Shown here: positions 22,152 to 32,935 of the stretch, piece after piece
How the letters are laid out: each line of letters begins with the position of its first letter
Numbering within the stretch: position 1 is the stretch's first letter
Source: Batkoa obscura
Lineage: Eukaryota > Entomophthoromycota > Entomophthoromycetes > Entomophthorales > Batkoaceae
Assembly: GCA_030770535.1 (NCBI GenBank)
Contig: JASVEC010000006.1
Span: 1,550,001-1,614,000, forward strand
Length of the DNA: 64,000 bases
Direction: 5' to 3'
Notes under the pieces: model-generated
Database searches by the model: none
Seen by the model: the letters and a program-made list of their open reading frames with translations, nothing else
What the model was told of the DNA's origin: nothing
Position numbers and translations under genes: made by a program

Positions 22152-22968
22152 AATACATACCATTTTGCTTCAACCTCAATTACCTTACTTTGAATTTATC
22201 TTCAATCAAATAATTTCCCGTCCTAACAACACTATATGGGGTTTATTAGGCTTAAAACTTATTAATTTTTATAATTGATCCTGTTAAGAATTATTTTAAT
22301 GCGAAGAAAAAGCTCAATTATTGTGGTCATAGTTTTAATTAAGTTACCATATATTTTATTTTCCAAATTGATGATTAAAATTTAATATTTTCAACCATAC
22401 TTTTTTCCCTAGTTTAAGATTTTATACCTGGCTTGTCTAAAATTGTATGCATGGTGTTAAATCGTAATTGTTTTCTCATAATACATTTTAAATTTGAGTA
22501 TGCTAATATTTTATTTAAAACTACTGCTCATTGTGCTATGGACTAATGTATTTAGAATAATAACTGTGTTTTTTTAACTCAAATGTAAATTTTTCTTTCA
22601 GGCTGAATTTTTTAACAATTTGGTTCCAATAATTCTATTGGTGAATTACAAGTATTGAAAGCTATTTCCAGTTATTCAATTGTTCTATGTTTAATATCAT
22701 GTTCTATTGCCATTTATATCGATTAATTTATTATTTAGTCTTCTTGTTCTGGTTGTTTGGAATTTTTATGAACAGTAAAATTGGATGATTTCCTATTTTA
22801 CATTGGCTAATAACATTATTACAAAATGTGCTGTATAAAATTAAGACAATTCTTGTATTAATAATAAGAAATTAATTATAAACTTTTTGAAATTACTAAA
22901 TGAGTGATATAACTTTGTAATATATAAAGAAGCGAAGTGAAATTTATTTTTATCTTTTAATTTAAAAA

Positions 22969-23937
22969 ATGACTGGAGAAGAATATATGGAGGGGGTAAG
23001 ACTCTCACCTCTTAGTCAGCCAGATGGATGGGTTGCTCCAGTTTTATATATTTTACTTATATTTGAATTATTTGCTATAGCACTAAACATTATTACTTTT
23101 TTCTTGATAAGAAAGCAAGGCTTTAAAACGGTAGATATGTGGATAGCGGCTATTCTTACAGTTGGAGATACTATTTATTTGATATATAAAATTGTCCAAT
23201 CTACTTTAGTTTCAATTTACGGCGCTGAAGCGATATTAATAAAAAATAACATTTATGTACAATTTGATGGGGCATTCGAGACTTTTGTATTGTTGACTTC
23301 AATTAACTGTATGGGGATTTTGGCTGCAATAAGATTCTGGGGGCTATACTTGAAAAAGCCTATTATATCAAAATATTGGGTACTAATTTTTACTGTCGAA
23401 GAGATGCTTATTTTGGTTGGCTTGATAGTTGCAGCCGCATATAATGAATTTGTTTTAGCTCCTGGACAGCTTTATAATTGTATATATTCTATCTCTACAT
23501 TGGGAATCACGAAATTTGTTATAACTTTACAAATTTTATATTTTCTACTAAATTGGGCTATTATAAATATTAGCTACCCACTTTTATGTAAAGGGTATTT
23601 AGAGCAACTTAGATATTATGATGTAGAACAGGCTGCTAATCTTTATTCAATGAAACGATTTAGTAATGGGAAAAAAACGAGATTAATCGCGAAGACTGTG
23701 ATTCTTTTATTTTTGTATAATTTTTGCATGGTGCCTAGTATAATAATTTTTTTCAAAGAGCAAATAACTGGGACATTCAGATCTTATAAGGAAGATTTTG
23801 TTTTCTCTTGTCCTTTATTTTTAGTGGCTCTTGTAAACCCATTAACTCTTTTGGTTCTTCACGATAATACTACCAAAATTTTTAAAACTTCACTTGCTTC
23901 ATTCATTAACTCAATTAAATCCTACATATCAAAATAA
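22969..23937 (+). CDS. Seven-transmembrane receptor, family-A-like GPCR, 322 aa (receptor 1)
   Basis: Plasma-membrane receptor, ligand unknown. Seven hydrophobic segments can be counted. Family marks shared with the other two receptors: RKQGFKTVDMWIAA between TM1 and TM2, a TM2 aspartate in LTVGD, a TM3 end LAAIRFWGLYLKKP in place of the usual E/DRY region, a proline in TM6 (YNFCMVPS), and TM7 VNPLTLLVLHD in place of NPxxY. A basic third loop (GKKTRL) and a short tail fit G-protein coupling (inference). Intronless. I assign it to family A rather than STE3 because of the TM2 Asp and TM7 NP. Identity to receptors 2 and 3 is moderate, so the duplications are old. Confidence 0.8.
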   Translation: MTGEEYMEGVRLSPLSQPDGWVAPVLYILLIFELFAIALNIITFFLIRKQGFKTVDMWIAAILTVGDTIYLIYKIVQSTLVSIYGAEAILIKNNIYVQFDGAFETFVLLTSINCMGILAAIRFWGLYLKKPIISKYWVLIFTVEEMLILVGLIVAAAYNEFVLAPGQLYNCIYSISTLGITKFVITLQILYFLLNWAIINISYPLLCKGYLEQLRYYDVEQAANLYSMKRFSNGKKTRLIAKTVILLFLYNFCMVPSIIIFFKEQITGTFRSYKEDFVFSCPLFLVALVNPLTLLVLHDNTTKIFKTSLASFINSIKSYISK

Positions 23938-25364
23938 ATCAATATTTTAATGCACCATATACTTTAATGTATTCTTATTATTGACCTTATTTGAATATCT
24001 TTAACTTTTATTTTTCTTGAAATATTAATATTAATGTTTATCCAGTATATAACCAAATGTTCCAGTTATTTATTTATTAATAATAAATAACTTCTTTATA
24101 GAAGATAAATGAATTGTGCTATTACTTTTAAAGATCAGCTATACAAATAAAATATAACCATCTAAAACAATAACATGTAAATGTATTTGTTCCCTATTTA
24201 GGTAGTTTCATAAAGATGTCTTTATGAATATTATTTCTGAACATTTACAATTAAAAGTCAACTTTCATAAAGCAACCAAATTAAATATATATACTTAATA
24301 CTACCTAATTGTTGTAAACTTTGAATTGCAGCTATTTATATCATTTTGATTTTATAATTTGCTATCTTATGCACATACTTTATAAAAAAATTATATTTTA
24401 TTATAAAAGGGAGATGTATTTAAAAACTGTTCTATATTAAATTCTTTGACTTACCTTTCTATATTAAGAAGTGGAATAATCAATTATATTATCTAATTAA
24501 ACTAGCATTACCATGGGAAAAGTTCGAAAAATATAACTCCCAAATATGTCAATGTAGCATCAAAGTGGAACTAGCAAGAGCTCATGTTGTTTACTCAAAG
24601 ATGGGGGTATGACAAGTACTGATATCTAATGTAATAATCTTACGTTACATTTGATATCTTATAAAATTTTATCATTATAACTCTATAAATTACCTTTCAC
24701 ATATATAGACTTATTTTTAAAAAAGTCCTTAGTTTATTGAGATTTTTTAGCTTATTTTAACCAATAAATTTCCAACTAATTTGAATAATATATTATTTAA
24801 GTAGCAATATTAGTGGTCAATAGTTAAATTAATAGATTAGAAATTCTGTTTAAAATGTGGTATTGAATAAAAAGGTCTGTTTATTGGTTTAATAATTGGT
24901 AGTGTTTTAAAACAGTCACTACATTATTATAGTTTATACATATTATTATTTAATGTAATAGCAACAAATTTTATAAATCGCTTTATTATTAGCTTTTAAG
25001 GTCTGTTTAAAAAACTATCAATTTAATAATAGTTTCATAATTGTTAAATTTAGTTTAAAATTTTACTTTTTAAGCTTCTTTTTTATATTTAGTACATTTT
25101 ATAAATAATGTATTATCAAAAAAGCTGATTCAATCCTTATTCAATTAAAAATAATATTTCTTAGTAATCATTAAGTTGAATTACTCAATAGCTATAATAT
25201 ATTAAGCTACTTAATTAAGCTAAAATAAAAAACTCGTAATATAAATAATATCAGATACCAGAATATGTTTACAAATTAAACAAATATTTGGTATGGCTAT
25301 TAAATGTTGCTACAAAATTAAAACAAAATTAATATTAAACTTTGTTATATTTAAATAGGATAGG
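23938..25364. other. Intergenic, short inverted repeats only
   Basis: No gene seen. A perfect 10-bp-stem hairpin (TTCATAAAGA and TCTTTATGAA) lies at 24207-24228. It sits inside a wider inverted pair TTAGGTAGT / ACTACCTAA (about 24198-24308). Confidence 0.45.
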
Positions 25365-27058
25365 TCATTTATCGACAGCAAGACGCACAATATGAGCAAT
25401 AGAAATGTCAATTAAATTTTCAATATGGTGCCGAATTTCTGGATGGAACCTAAGGGTCATAGCAATATTAGCAAGTAATTCTGAAATAATTTTCGAATAA
25501 TTTTCGAAATAGTCAGGAAATTGTTTAGTAACTTGTAAAAGATGATAACTAACAAAGGAGTTATCGAAATCTAGTAAATCAAATTTTAGCCAATAGCCAG
25601 GTATTCGATGCGTAAAAAGAGAAAAAAACTCTTGAAGCTCTTCAATTCGTTGATCCATATCCTTATAATAACCTTGATTGTCTAATTTAATGGATACCAA
25701 AAGTGACATTACTCTATTTAAGCCAATTACCAATTTGAGGTTACGATAATTTAAAATGGTTGGGTCTTGCTCAATCGTCGTGTTAAAAAAGTATTCTTTA
25801 TCAAAATGTGCTGGGAATAATTTTTTAGCTTTAGTTTCTTCATTTTGATAGTCCTCTCGTAAGGTGTTAAGGTCAAGTGATTTGTCATAGAATTTTTGCC
25901 TAAGGAGCATTAGTGTACTCATGTATTTAGATGTTCCATAGTACAAAGAACATACTCTAAAATTTTCTAAATGAGGTTCCAATCTTACTTTGGCCATTTC
26001 TTTATAAAACTGCCAACGTTAAAAATAAATTTAATTTATAAATAATAATACCTTGTCACTATTATCGCCTAAAAACAGTTAATATAACTACAAATAAATA
26101 AAATAAACAGATACCATCCATATGATAGGTCATAATGTAAGGTTTTCCAAGAAGAATAGCGTTATTCGAGTCTATATAATAGCAAATCGCCCAAGTTGCT
26201 GCCCCTTCAAACTTCTCTTCCGTATGTGTGGAAGAATCCGAAAAATACCAACTTTGGTCATGAAGACCAAGGATCTTAGCGATACTATTTATAAATTGAT
26301 TTATTTTATCATGAATAAAAATAGTATTCATTTACCTAATTGCAGAAGCTAATTTTTTTAGTCAATACTAATAAAAAAGAGGAATTTACCTAAATAAGAG
26401 TCCGATTTTTCGCTAAGACAAAAAGAAGACATATATGATGAAAGTATTAAATAACTTTGGACTAATTCTATAGAGCTTTTATACTTCCCACTAGATAAGA
26501 TTCCAACGGCCCTTTCATAAAATACACTATTATAATTACTGGGAATTTGAGGTTGAATGAGAGAATTAAGCGAGTTTGAATGTTTATACGCAACACAGCA
26601 TATGCTATTTATCAAAGGGGATTTTTCTGGGTCTGAGTTCAACTCCTTGTTTATCCTTGTTGAAGATATGAACGGTTTGAGTTTTTGAACCGTATTTAAA
26701 TAACAATCTACCAGATGATAATAAATTGGTTTTACAACTATAAACTCGGTTACTCATACTTTTAATGATAAATTATTATTTTACTTAAGCTATTGAGGTT
26801 AAAACTAGGTTCAATTAAAGGTTCAGAGCCACTTCTATTTACAGACTCTGGGCTTGGTAGCTTTTGGAACTCTAACTCCAACTCTTGTAACTTTTCTGAA
26901 ATTTCTATCAATCTTTTGTTTTTTTTTCGTTCCTCTGGGATAAAGCACTCTATCTTCTTTAATTGACATGATTCGCATGGCGGTGGCCCCCCACTACATT
27001 TCTTTTTACTTTTTCTACATTGATCACACGCTACTACTACTTTCTTGTTCTCGTCCAT
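25365..27058 (-). CDS. Zn2Cys6 transcription factor with micro-exons, ~493 aa
   Basis: Fungal binuclear-zinc-cluster regulator. Exons on the minus strand: 26785-27058, 26390-26752, 26336-26348 (13 nt), 26115-26284, 26052-26068 (17 nt) and 25365-26009. The cluster is CDQCRKSKKKCSGGPPPCESCQLKKIEC near the N-terminus (here Cys11 to Cys38), followed by a short heptad linker (ISEKLQELELEF). The middle homology region reads YYHLVDCYLNTVQKLKPF, NSICCVAYKHSN and FYERAVGIL. Across the 13-nt exon it reads SDSYLASAISIAKILGLHD, then WAICYYIDSNNAILLGKPY. Without the micro-exons every frame across 26285-26389 is blocked; with them the family pattern is continuous. It lies between receptors 1 and 2, tail to tail with receptor 1. 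Confidence 0.85.
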
Positions 27059-27497
27059 TGGAATTAAAAAAAAATTGAGTATAGAACAACTCTACTCGAC
27101 TTTTATGTTGATTACATCAACCAAGTTAAATAAATCCTGAAATTTGAAAAGCTGCAATTTTTGCTTTTAACATTTAAATCATTATTATCAGACTATATTT
27201 AAGTAAGTTAGTTTGATAACAATTTCATGTTCATTTTAATAAAGCTCCTTAGGCTTATTTATATATGATCGCTAATAATAATGTTTGTATCATGAATAAG
27301 AATAAAATTTTGTCTAGAAAAGTCCAATTTTAATATTAATTTTAGATTCCAAACTAAGAAATAAGCTTTTACCAAAAAACTGAAAATTTAAGAACATTTT
27401 ATTTAATTATTTAAGAGTATTTAAAAATAAAACTTGTCTTCATATAAAAACAACTAATTCAATTTATTAAGTAAAATTATATAATTTATAATATTAT
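27059..27497. other. Intergenic between receptor 2 and the Zn2Cys6 gene
   Basis: Both flanking genes are on the minus strand, so this should contain the 3' end of receptor 2 and the promoter of the regulator. Nothing else is recognised. Confidence 0.45.
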
Positions 27498-28487
27498 TTA
27501 AGATGAAGATTTGTAACTAAATCCACGATCTTTCTTCTTAAATCTTTCAATAATAGAGTCAAACATTAATTTTAAATCCATATAAATACCATCATGAAGA
27601 ACCATTAACATCATTGGGTTGACCACAGTAAAAAGCATTACAGTAACTGCTACTATGGAATCTTCAAGGCTACTTCTTAAGCGTGTCAATATTTGCTCTT
27701 TAATACTAATCACTAAATAAGGTACCATACACAAGTTATAAAGTAATAGCATGATACCTGTTTTGATATACGTACTACGCTTCTGCTTTCTTACACTTGC
27801 ATTTAATGTATAAAATGAGCCATTTATTTCACTATCTCCATTATCTTCAAGTAAGTGGATAAATCGTTTAGCTAATAAAGGATAGCAAAAATTGACTAAA
27901 AATAAGCAGACAAAGCTAAACAGTATGGTGTAGCATGCAGTAAATCTTGTTAAAGCAATAACAGAAATGGTGTTAGGAAAATAATACCGTTGGAACGGCA
28001 TAAGTATAAAGTCCGTATTAACAAACACACCTATTAATAACAATATATGAATAAATTGAAGAAATATAAATACAGCAACCCATATCCTTATCTTTAGGTT
28101 CTTCTTTAGATATAGAGCCCAGTACCTTAGCAAAGCCAAATATCCGACACAACTTATTGAAAATAGTACAAAGAACACTTCAATGAGGCCATCATATTGG
28201 CCATAATCTACATTTAAAAATATTTTTTCAATCCCTAACATATTAAACGCTATCAATTGAGAAAGTTTATAGCTGACAAATATAGCATCTCCAATCGATA
28301 AAAAACTGGCTATCCACATATCAAATGTTATAAAGCCTTGTCTTTTTACTAGGTAAAAAGTGAATAGATTAAAAAGGATAGATAAAGCTTCAAGCGCGAT
28401 AGTCAAGTTGCCGCTGAATGCACGTTCGGAAGTAAAACTAGCGACTGGCTGCAAGGACAACTTGTCCATATATAATGTTGAATTCAT
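27498..28487 (-). CDS. Seven-transmembrane receptor, family-A-like GPCR, 329 aa (receptor 2)
   Basis: Paralogue of receptors 1 and 3. Marks: VKRQGFITFDMWIASFLSIGD (TM2 Asp), TM3 end LALLRYWALYLKKN, TM6 YNLCMVPYLVIS, and TM7 VNPMMLMVLHD. The start MNSTLYMDKLSLQPV is similar to MDSSEYMKHLVIQPV of receptor 3, which supports the chosen ATG and shows that 2 and 3 are the closer pair (also QRYYFPNT against QRYYFLNT before TM5). Extended serine- and lysine-rich tail. Intronless. Ligand unknown. Confidence 0.82.
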   Translation of the reverse strand: MNSTLYMDKLSLQPVASFTSERAFSGNLTIALEALSILFNLFTFYLVKRQGFITFDMWIASFLSIGDAIFVSYKLSQLIAFNMLGIEKIFLNVDYGQYDGLIEVFFVLFSISCVGYLALLRYWALYLKKNLKIRIWVAVFIFLQFIHILLLIGVFVNTDFILMPFQRYYFPNTISVIALTRFTACYTILFSFVCLFLVNFCYPLLAKRFIHLLEDNGDSEINGSFYTLNASVRKQKRSTYIKTGIMLLLYNLCMVPYLVISIKEQILTRLRSSLEDSIVAVTVMLFTVVNPMMLMVLHDGIYMDLKLMFDSIIERFKKKDRGFSYKSSS

Positions 28488-29182
28488 GGTAAATTAAATA
28501 ATGAAATTAAAGTGGGATAGGCTTCATTTCTTATTAATTTATACCTTTTAATTAGTTATCTAAAAGTAGCTTCTCCCTATGATCAGAAATTAGCGGGTTT
28601 GTTTACTTTTGGTTTATTGTTTTTTTACTGCAAAGTATAAAATGATTCAATTATTTCTGGATTTAAGGAAATTTTAACCAATTAATTTCGATTAAAAATA
28701 AAGTTGAGAATTGTTTAAGAAAAAAGAATTAAACAAGGTTTTTTATTAAAATGTAACTGTCTTATGCAACCCATATTCTTTATAAATCAACCTTACTTAG
28801 TGTATTATTAATCATAAATGATTATATTTCTATTATATAACAGCAAATATGACTTATTATACTACAATACTATAAACATCCAACTATTTCTATTCCGGTT
28901 TATAATTTTTCTACTTTAAAGCAACAATCTATTTATCAATGGTTGATTTGAGATGAGCGGCTAACTTGTATTTTAAGCCTTATTTTTAAACTTTGTTGAT
29001 TTAGCCCGAGTTATATTAGATTAAAACATGTAAATAGAAAAACAATATAGAATTATGTTTAGTTAATCATGTAAAGTGAATTAAATCAAGCAAGAAGGGC
29101 ACAATATCGACCATCTTATTTAGTAAAATTCAAAGATGTTTTTAGAAATATGAGGAGCGGATATGTTGGCATTTTAAGAAAT

Positions 29183-29288
29183 ATATAGGGGTGTATTTTT
29201 TTGTTTAAGAATTTCACTAACAATCTTTCCAATCAAATGACGCTTAAAAAATAGAAAAAATAATGAAACCAAAAAAACATCCTCATAT
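29183..29288 (+). mobile_element. MITE copy with inverted flanks
   Basis: Forward copy with ends ATATAGGGGTG and CCTCATAT. The left flank contains GCATTTTAA (29169-29177 region) and the right flank its exact complement TTAAAATGC (about 29288-29296). Confidence 0.92.
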
Positions 29289-30034
29289 TAAAATGCTTAC
29301 TACTACAACTAATAGCTTTAAGTTAAAGTTTAATTACAACATTAAATAATAAACACCTGTTATATTCTTTAATTAAGGGATCATAGAGCATGGTTTTGTC
29401 TAATAAATATCTACGATTTTTATACTAAAAATACTACTTTCATTAAAATTAATTATAAAGTTTCTTTTAATCTTAATTTCGTATCTGCTTATAATATCGC
29501 TTATTATTGGCTAATAAATTCAAAATTAATGTTAATAATAGAGGTTACTAATTCTATATATTCAAATATGTGTAATAGAATATGTGTAACTGGATGCATA
29601 TAAATAAAACTATGGTTACAATGTGTACAAAATTATAAAGATATACATTTTTATAATAAACTCATTAAAGTAAAGAGATAAAAAAAACAGGTGACTAAAT
29701 GCTAATTAAAGGAAGAATCAATAATCCTATTTATTTATTAAAAATATAATAATACAATATAATTTTTTTTGCACTTTCAAAAAGTATTCAACAAGTTTTA
29801 ATCAGGCCAAAATAGTAACTTCATAAAACAACCTTAATTTTATAATTAAAAACAATCTAAAGTTAAAATCACTGTATTGTATTTTCAAACATCTTATATA
29901 TTTTTCTAATTATTATTATCATTATTAAAGAAGCAAAATATAACTTACAAAAAAATATGTTACTAAAAGCTAAACTATTTACATTATATAGGCAGATATC
30001 CCTCATATTTTGTTTATTTGTTTCATTATCCATT

Positions 30035-30215
30035 ATCAGGCTTTGAGCTGCAGGGATTGAGCCGTGGTCTCAGAAAACATAGTTAGTATTTGATTAGCCG
30101 GGCTATAGCTATGATTATGAAGGATATATTGAATAAATACTTGTATAGCAGTGAGAGCGGTACAGCGTCCTAGAGACTTGAGGAAGACTGTCCTCCTGAA
30201 AACATACAGTATATA
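30035..30215. ncRNA. Possible structured RNA or old gene remnant
   Basis: In a very AT-rich region this ~180-bp patch has clearly more G and C and no long open frame. Short complementary pairs are visible: GAGGA ... TCCTC around AGACTG (30180-30197 region), GCTATA ... TATAGC (about 30102 and 30150), and TGAG ... CTCA. I matched it to no tRNA, snRNA, SRP, RNase P or U3 signature. It could equally be a decayed gene. Confidence 0.2.
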
Positions 30216-30939
30216 GTATTAACAGATACTATTTAGTATATAAAAGACTCAAAAAGGAAATTTAATAAAATATTAAAAGTCTCAATGATTCATATTCAAA
30301 AACAATAATTTTATAGCTGGATTATAGTTTATAATTCAGTGTTTAAGCACTAATGATTTTCAGATTTGAAGTTTAAGGAACATAGGAAAGGGGTATTCTT
30401 AAGGAAATCAAGATAAGGAGAAAGTAAGGATAAAACATATGACAAAAGAGATTCTAACTTGAAATTTTAGTGAATGGTCAGAGCGATCCATGGTGCCCAT
30501 TTGATTTAATTTTATCAATTTATCTTTTGATAAATAACACATTACTGATTTTTGGAAATTTCTATTCACAAAAAATAATAATTTAGTTTTAAGTTCTATT
30601 TAAATGACAATAACTATTATACATGCTGTTACATTAAACTATTAAATAATTCTGAGTTGTTAAAAACTTAAATCTAGTATATCGATTCTTACCAATTAGT
30701 TTATAATTCAATAATACCATTACCAAAGTTATAATTTTATAATATAAAAAACCCGATTTTTTAATAAAACCAGCTTATTAGCTAAGTATTCACTATCCTA
30801 AATTGATTATCAAAGTTAGTTAAGGCACTCCAAATAAGTACAAAATAACAAGAGTAGAGCTATACACTTTGAATAACTAGAACAAATGGTATAAATACTA
30901 TATAACATTAAATGGTGCATAAATTCTTTTTTTTTCATC

Positions 30940-31920
30940 ATGGACTCAAGTGAATACATGAAACATTTAGTCATCCAACCTGTGGATAAGGAAGATTTAA
31001 ACCGGATCATAAGTGGCTATATAATAATAAGTATTGAAATCCTAGCCTTTTTATTCAATGCCTTGACCTTTTATCTGATCAAAAAACAGGGGTTTAAAAC
31101 TTTAGATATGTGGATAGCAAGTTGTTTAGCGTTTGGCGATATTTTATTTGTAGCTTATAAGCTGGCCCAATTAGTAGTATTTAGAGTTTTAGGTGTTGAT
31201 AATGTTTATTTAAACATTGAGTATGGCCAAGTGGATGGTTGCTTTGAAGTTTTTATGATGCTATTTTCAGCTAATTGTGTTGGTGCGTTGGCTCTATTAA
31301 GGTTTTGGGCGCTGTACCTTAAAAGGCCAATCGTTAATAGTTATTGGATAACCATCTTTGTCTTTCAAAACATGATTTGCTTAACATTACTTCTAATAGC
31401 TGCAGTGAAAAAAGAGTTTATCTTAATGCCATTGCAACGGTACTATTTTCTTAATACGGTATCCAGCGTACTCTCGACAAGGGTAGCGGCTTGCTTTATT
31501 ATTATAACTAATATCTTTAATTTTGTTATTGTAAATCTGTGTTATCCGCTGTTGTATTATAATTTTAGCAATCGAATGGAAACTATAGATCAGGAGCGGG
31601 AGGTTATTTTTGATAGCATTAAAACACGCTACAATAAGAAAAGACGAAGTATTTTAATCAAAACCTCAATCACGCTGTTACTATATAATACTTGCTTATT
31701 ACCTATTTTAATTATCAGTATACAAGAGCAGCTAAATGGATTCATAAAGTCGTATAACCAAGACGTTATAGTTTCTTCCACTGTTATGCTTTTATGCTTT
31801 GTAAATCCGTTAATTTTATTAATCCTTCATGATGATATCAATAGATCTTTAAAAGATATTTCTAAAGTAGTAGTAAGCTTTACTAAGCGAGCATTTAAGA
31901 GATGCCAGCAAAAACGATGA
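30940..31920 (+). CDS. Seven-transmembrane receptor, family-A-like GPCR, 326 aa (receptor 3)
   Basis: Third paralogue. KKQGFKTLDMWIASCLAFGD (TM2 Asp), TM3 end LALLRFWALYLKRP, QRYYFLNT, TM6 YNTCLLPILIIS, TM7 VNPLILLILHDD, and a basic tail. Intronless, on the plus strand, divergent from receptor 2. Nearly every position shared by receptors 1 and 2 is kept here too, so the gene appears functional. The conserved TM3 RxWxLYLK motif could be a clade-specific replacement for the G-protein-contacting E/DRY motif. Confidence 0.82.
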   Translation: MDSSEYMKHLVIQPVDKEDLNRIISGYIIISIEILAFLFNALTFYLIKKQGFKTLDMWIASCLAFGDILFVAYKLAQLVVFRVLGVDNVYLNIEYGQVDGCFEVFMMLFSANCVGALALLRFWALYLKRPIVNSYWITIFVFQNMICLTLLLIAAVKKEFILMPLQRYYFLNTVSSVLSTRVAACFIIITNIFNFVIVNLCYPLLYYNFSNRMETIDQEREVIFDSIKTRYNKKRRSILIKTSITLLLYNTCLLPILIISIQEQLNGFIKSYNQDVIVSSTVMLLCFVNPLILLILHDDINRSLKDISKVVVSFTKRAFKRCQQKR

Positions 31921-32355
31921 TTCCCCAGAATCCAGGATACTTTATTAATCTTAGAAAAACATTAAGTTAAAAAGGTAAATATAGCTCTAGAACGGCGTGT
32001 AATCAAGATACTTTTATAAAGTTTTTTAAACAATGTTATATATTCGAAAGGTTTATTTATGTTTGTTAAATAAATAGTAACTATAAGTTTTTTTGTCAAT
32101 AGTTTCGTTGAAATACAATAACTCTAATTATTTTTATCTTATATAATAAAATATTGATACTTTGATAACTTAAACATTAAACCTTTTTTACTAATAAAGC
32201 TAATAACAGTAGTCACGCTTTTCAAAGGTACAATTCTTTTGGTTGAAATACTGTAAACTATTAAAAACATTATGATACAGCTTGTATTACTCTAAAACTG
32301 AAAAAAGAGATTATACATCCAAGTAATTGAATTTTGTATACAACATAAAAATACT

Positions 32356-32462
32356 ATATGGGGATATATTTTTTTGTTCAAGAATTTTACTAACAATCTT
32401 TCCGCTCAAATAGTGCTTTAAAAAATGGAAAAGTAATGAAACCAAAAAAAACACCCCCATAT
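32356..32462 (+). mobile_element. MITE copy, left half of a 210-bp palindrome
   Basis: Forward copy with ends ATATGGGGATA and CACCCCCATAT. It shares its right ATAT with the next copy. It carries the variant GTTCAAGAA and TAGTGCTTTAAAAAATGG also found in its neighbour, which shows that the two are immediate copies of each other. Confidence 0.95.
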
Positions 32463-32565
32463 GAGGATGTTTTTTTTGGTTTCATTACTTTTCCATTTTT
32501 TAAAGCACTATTTGAGCGGAAAGATTGTTAGTAAAATTCTTGAACAAAAAAATACATCCCCATAT
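32459..32565 (-). mobile_element. MITE copy, right half of a 210-bp palindrome
   Basis: Reverse-oriented and almost identical to the preceding copy, with only a few differences, all near the ends. The outer flanks of the pair also show inverted similarity with gaps (TATACAACA ... TAAAAAT on the left). Confidence 0.95.
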
Positions 32566-32935
32566 GATCATTTTAATTTTTAAAAAGCTTGTTGTGTGTA
32601 TAAACCACCTTCACTTAAATAGTCTTCAAAACTCTTATTAAAGATATTTTTTTGTATAAAATTTCAAACAAATTTAATATCATTGGAAATAATTTGTTTC
32701 TTTTTTTGAGAGGTTTCAAAATTTTCAAAAACCTTTACTTGTTAAAATAATATAATCGTTTTCAATCGCCAGTCCTTCTATATGAACACGTAAAAAAACC
32801 TCACTTTCAAACATACCAGTCGATATCTGAAATCTCAGCTATTTAATCTTAAAATATTAAACTACAAACATAACAAAAAATAAAAATGTTGCTAATAAGC
32901 TACAATTGGCATTAACATTTACTAAAATAGTATAA

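Larger units (their letters stand above)
18394..22968. other. Gene-poor stretch with five MITEs
   Basis: About 4.6 kb with no supported gene. A 72-codon frame at 18990-19208 lacks any recognisable feature. MITEs lie at 19998, 20843, 21113, 21882 and 22046. The region 21400-21790 is noticeably richer in G and C than its surroundings but shows no open frame or RNA that I can name. A perfect 9-bp-stem hairpin (AATTGGTAG and CTACCAATT) lies at 19869-19912. Confidence 0.5.
28488..30939. other. Intergenic with one MITE and a GC-richer patch
   Basis: About 2.45 kb between two divergent receptors. It holds a MITE at 29183-29288 and a patch at 30035-30215 with more G and C and several short complementary segments (see separate entry). 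The rest is AT-rich without features. Confidence 0.5.
31921..32935. other. Intergenic with the 210-bp MITE palindrome
   Basis: Contains the head-to-head MITE pair at 32356-32565. No gene is seen in the remainder. Confidence 0.6.

Noticed and set aside
22969-31920. STE3-type pheromone receptors
   Set aside because: The TM2 Asp, TM7 Asn-Pro motif and overall pattern fit family-A-like receptors better; no STE3 landmarks seen.
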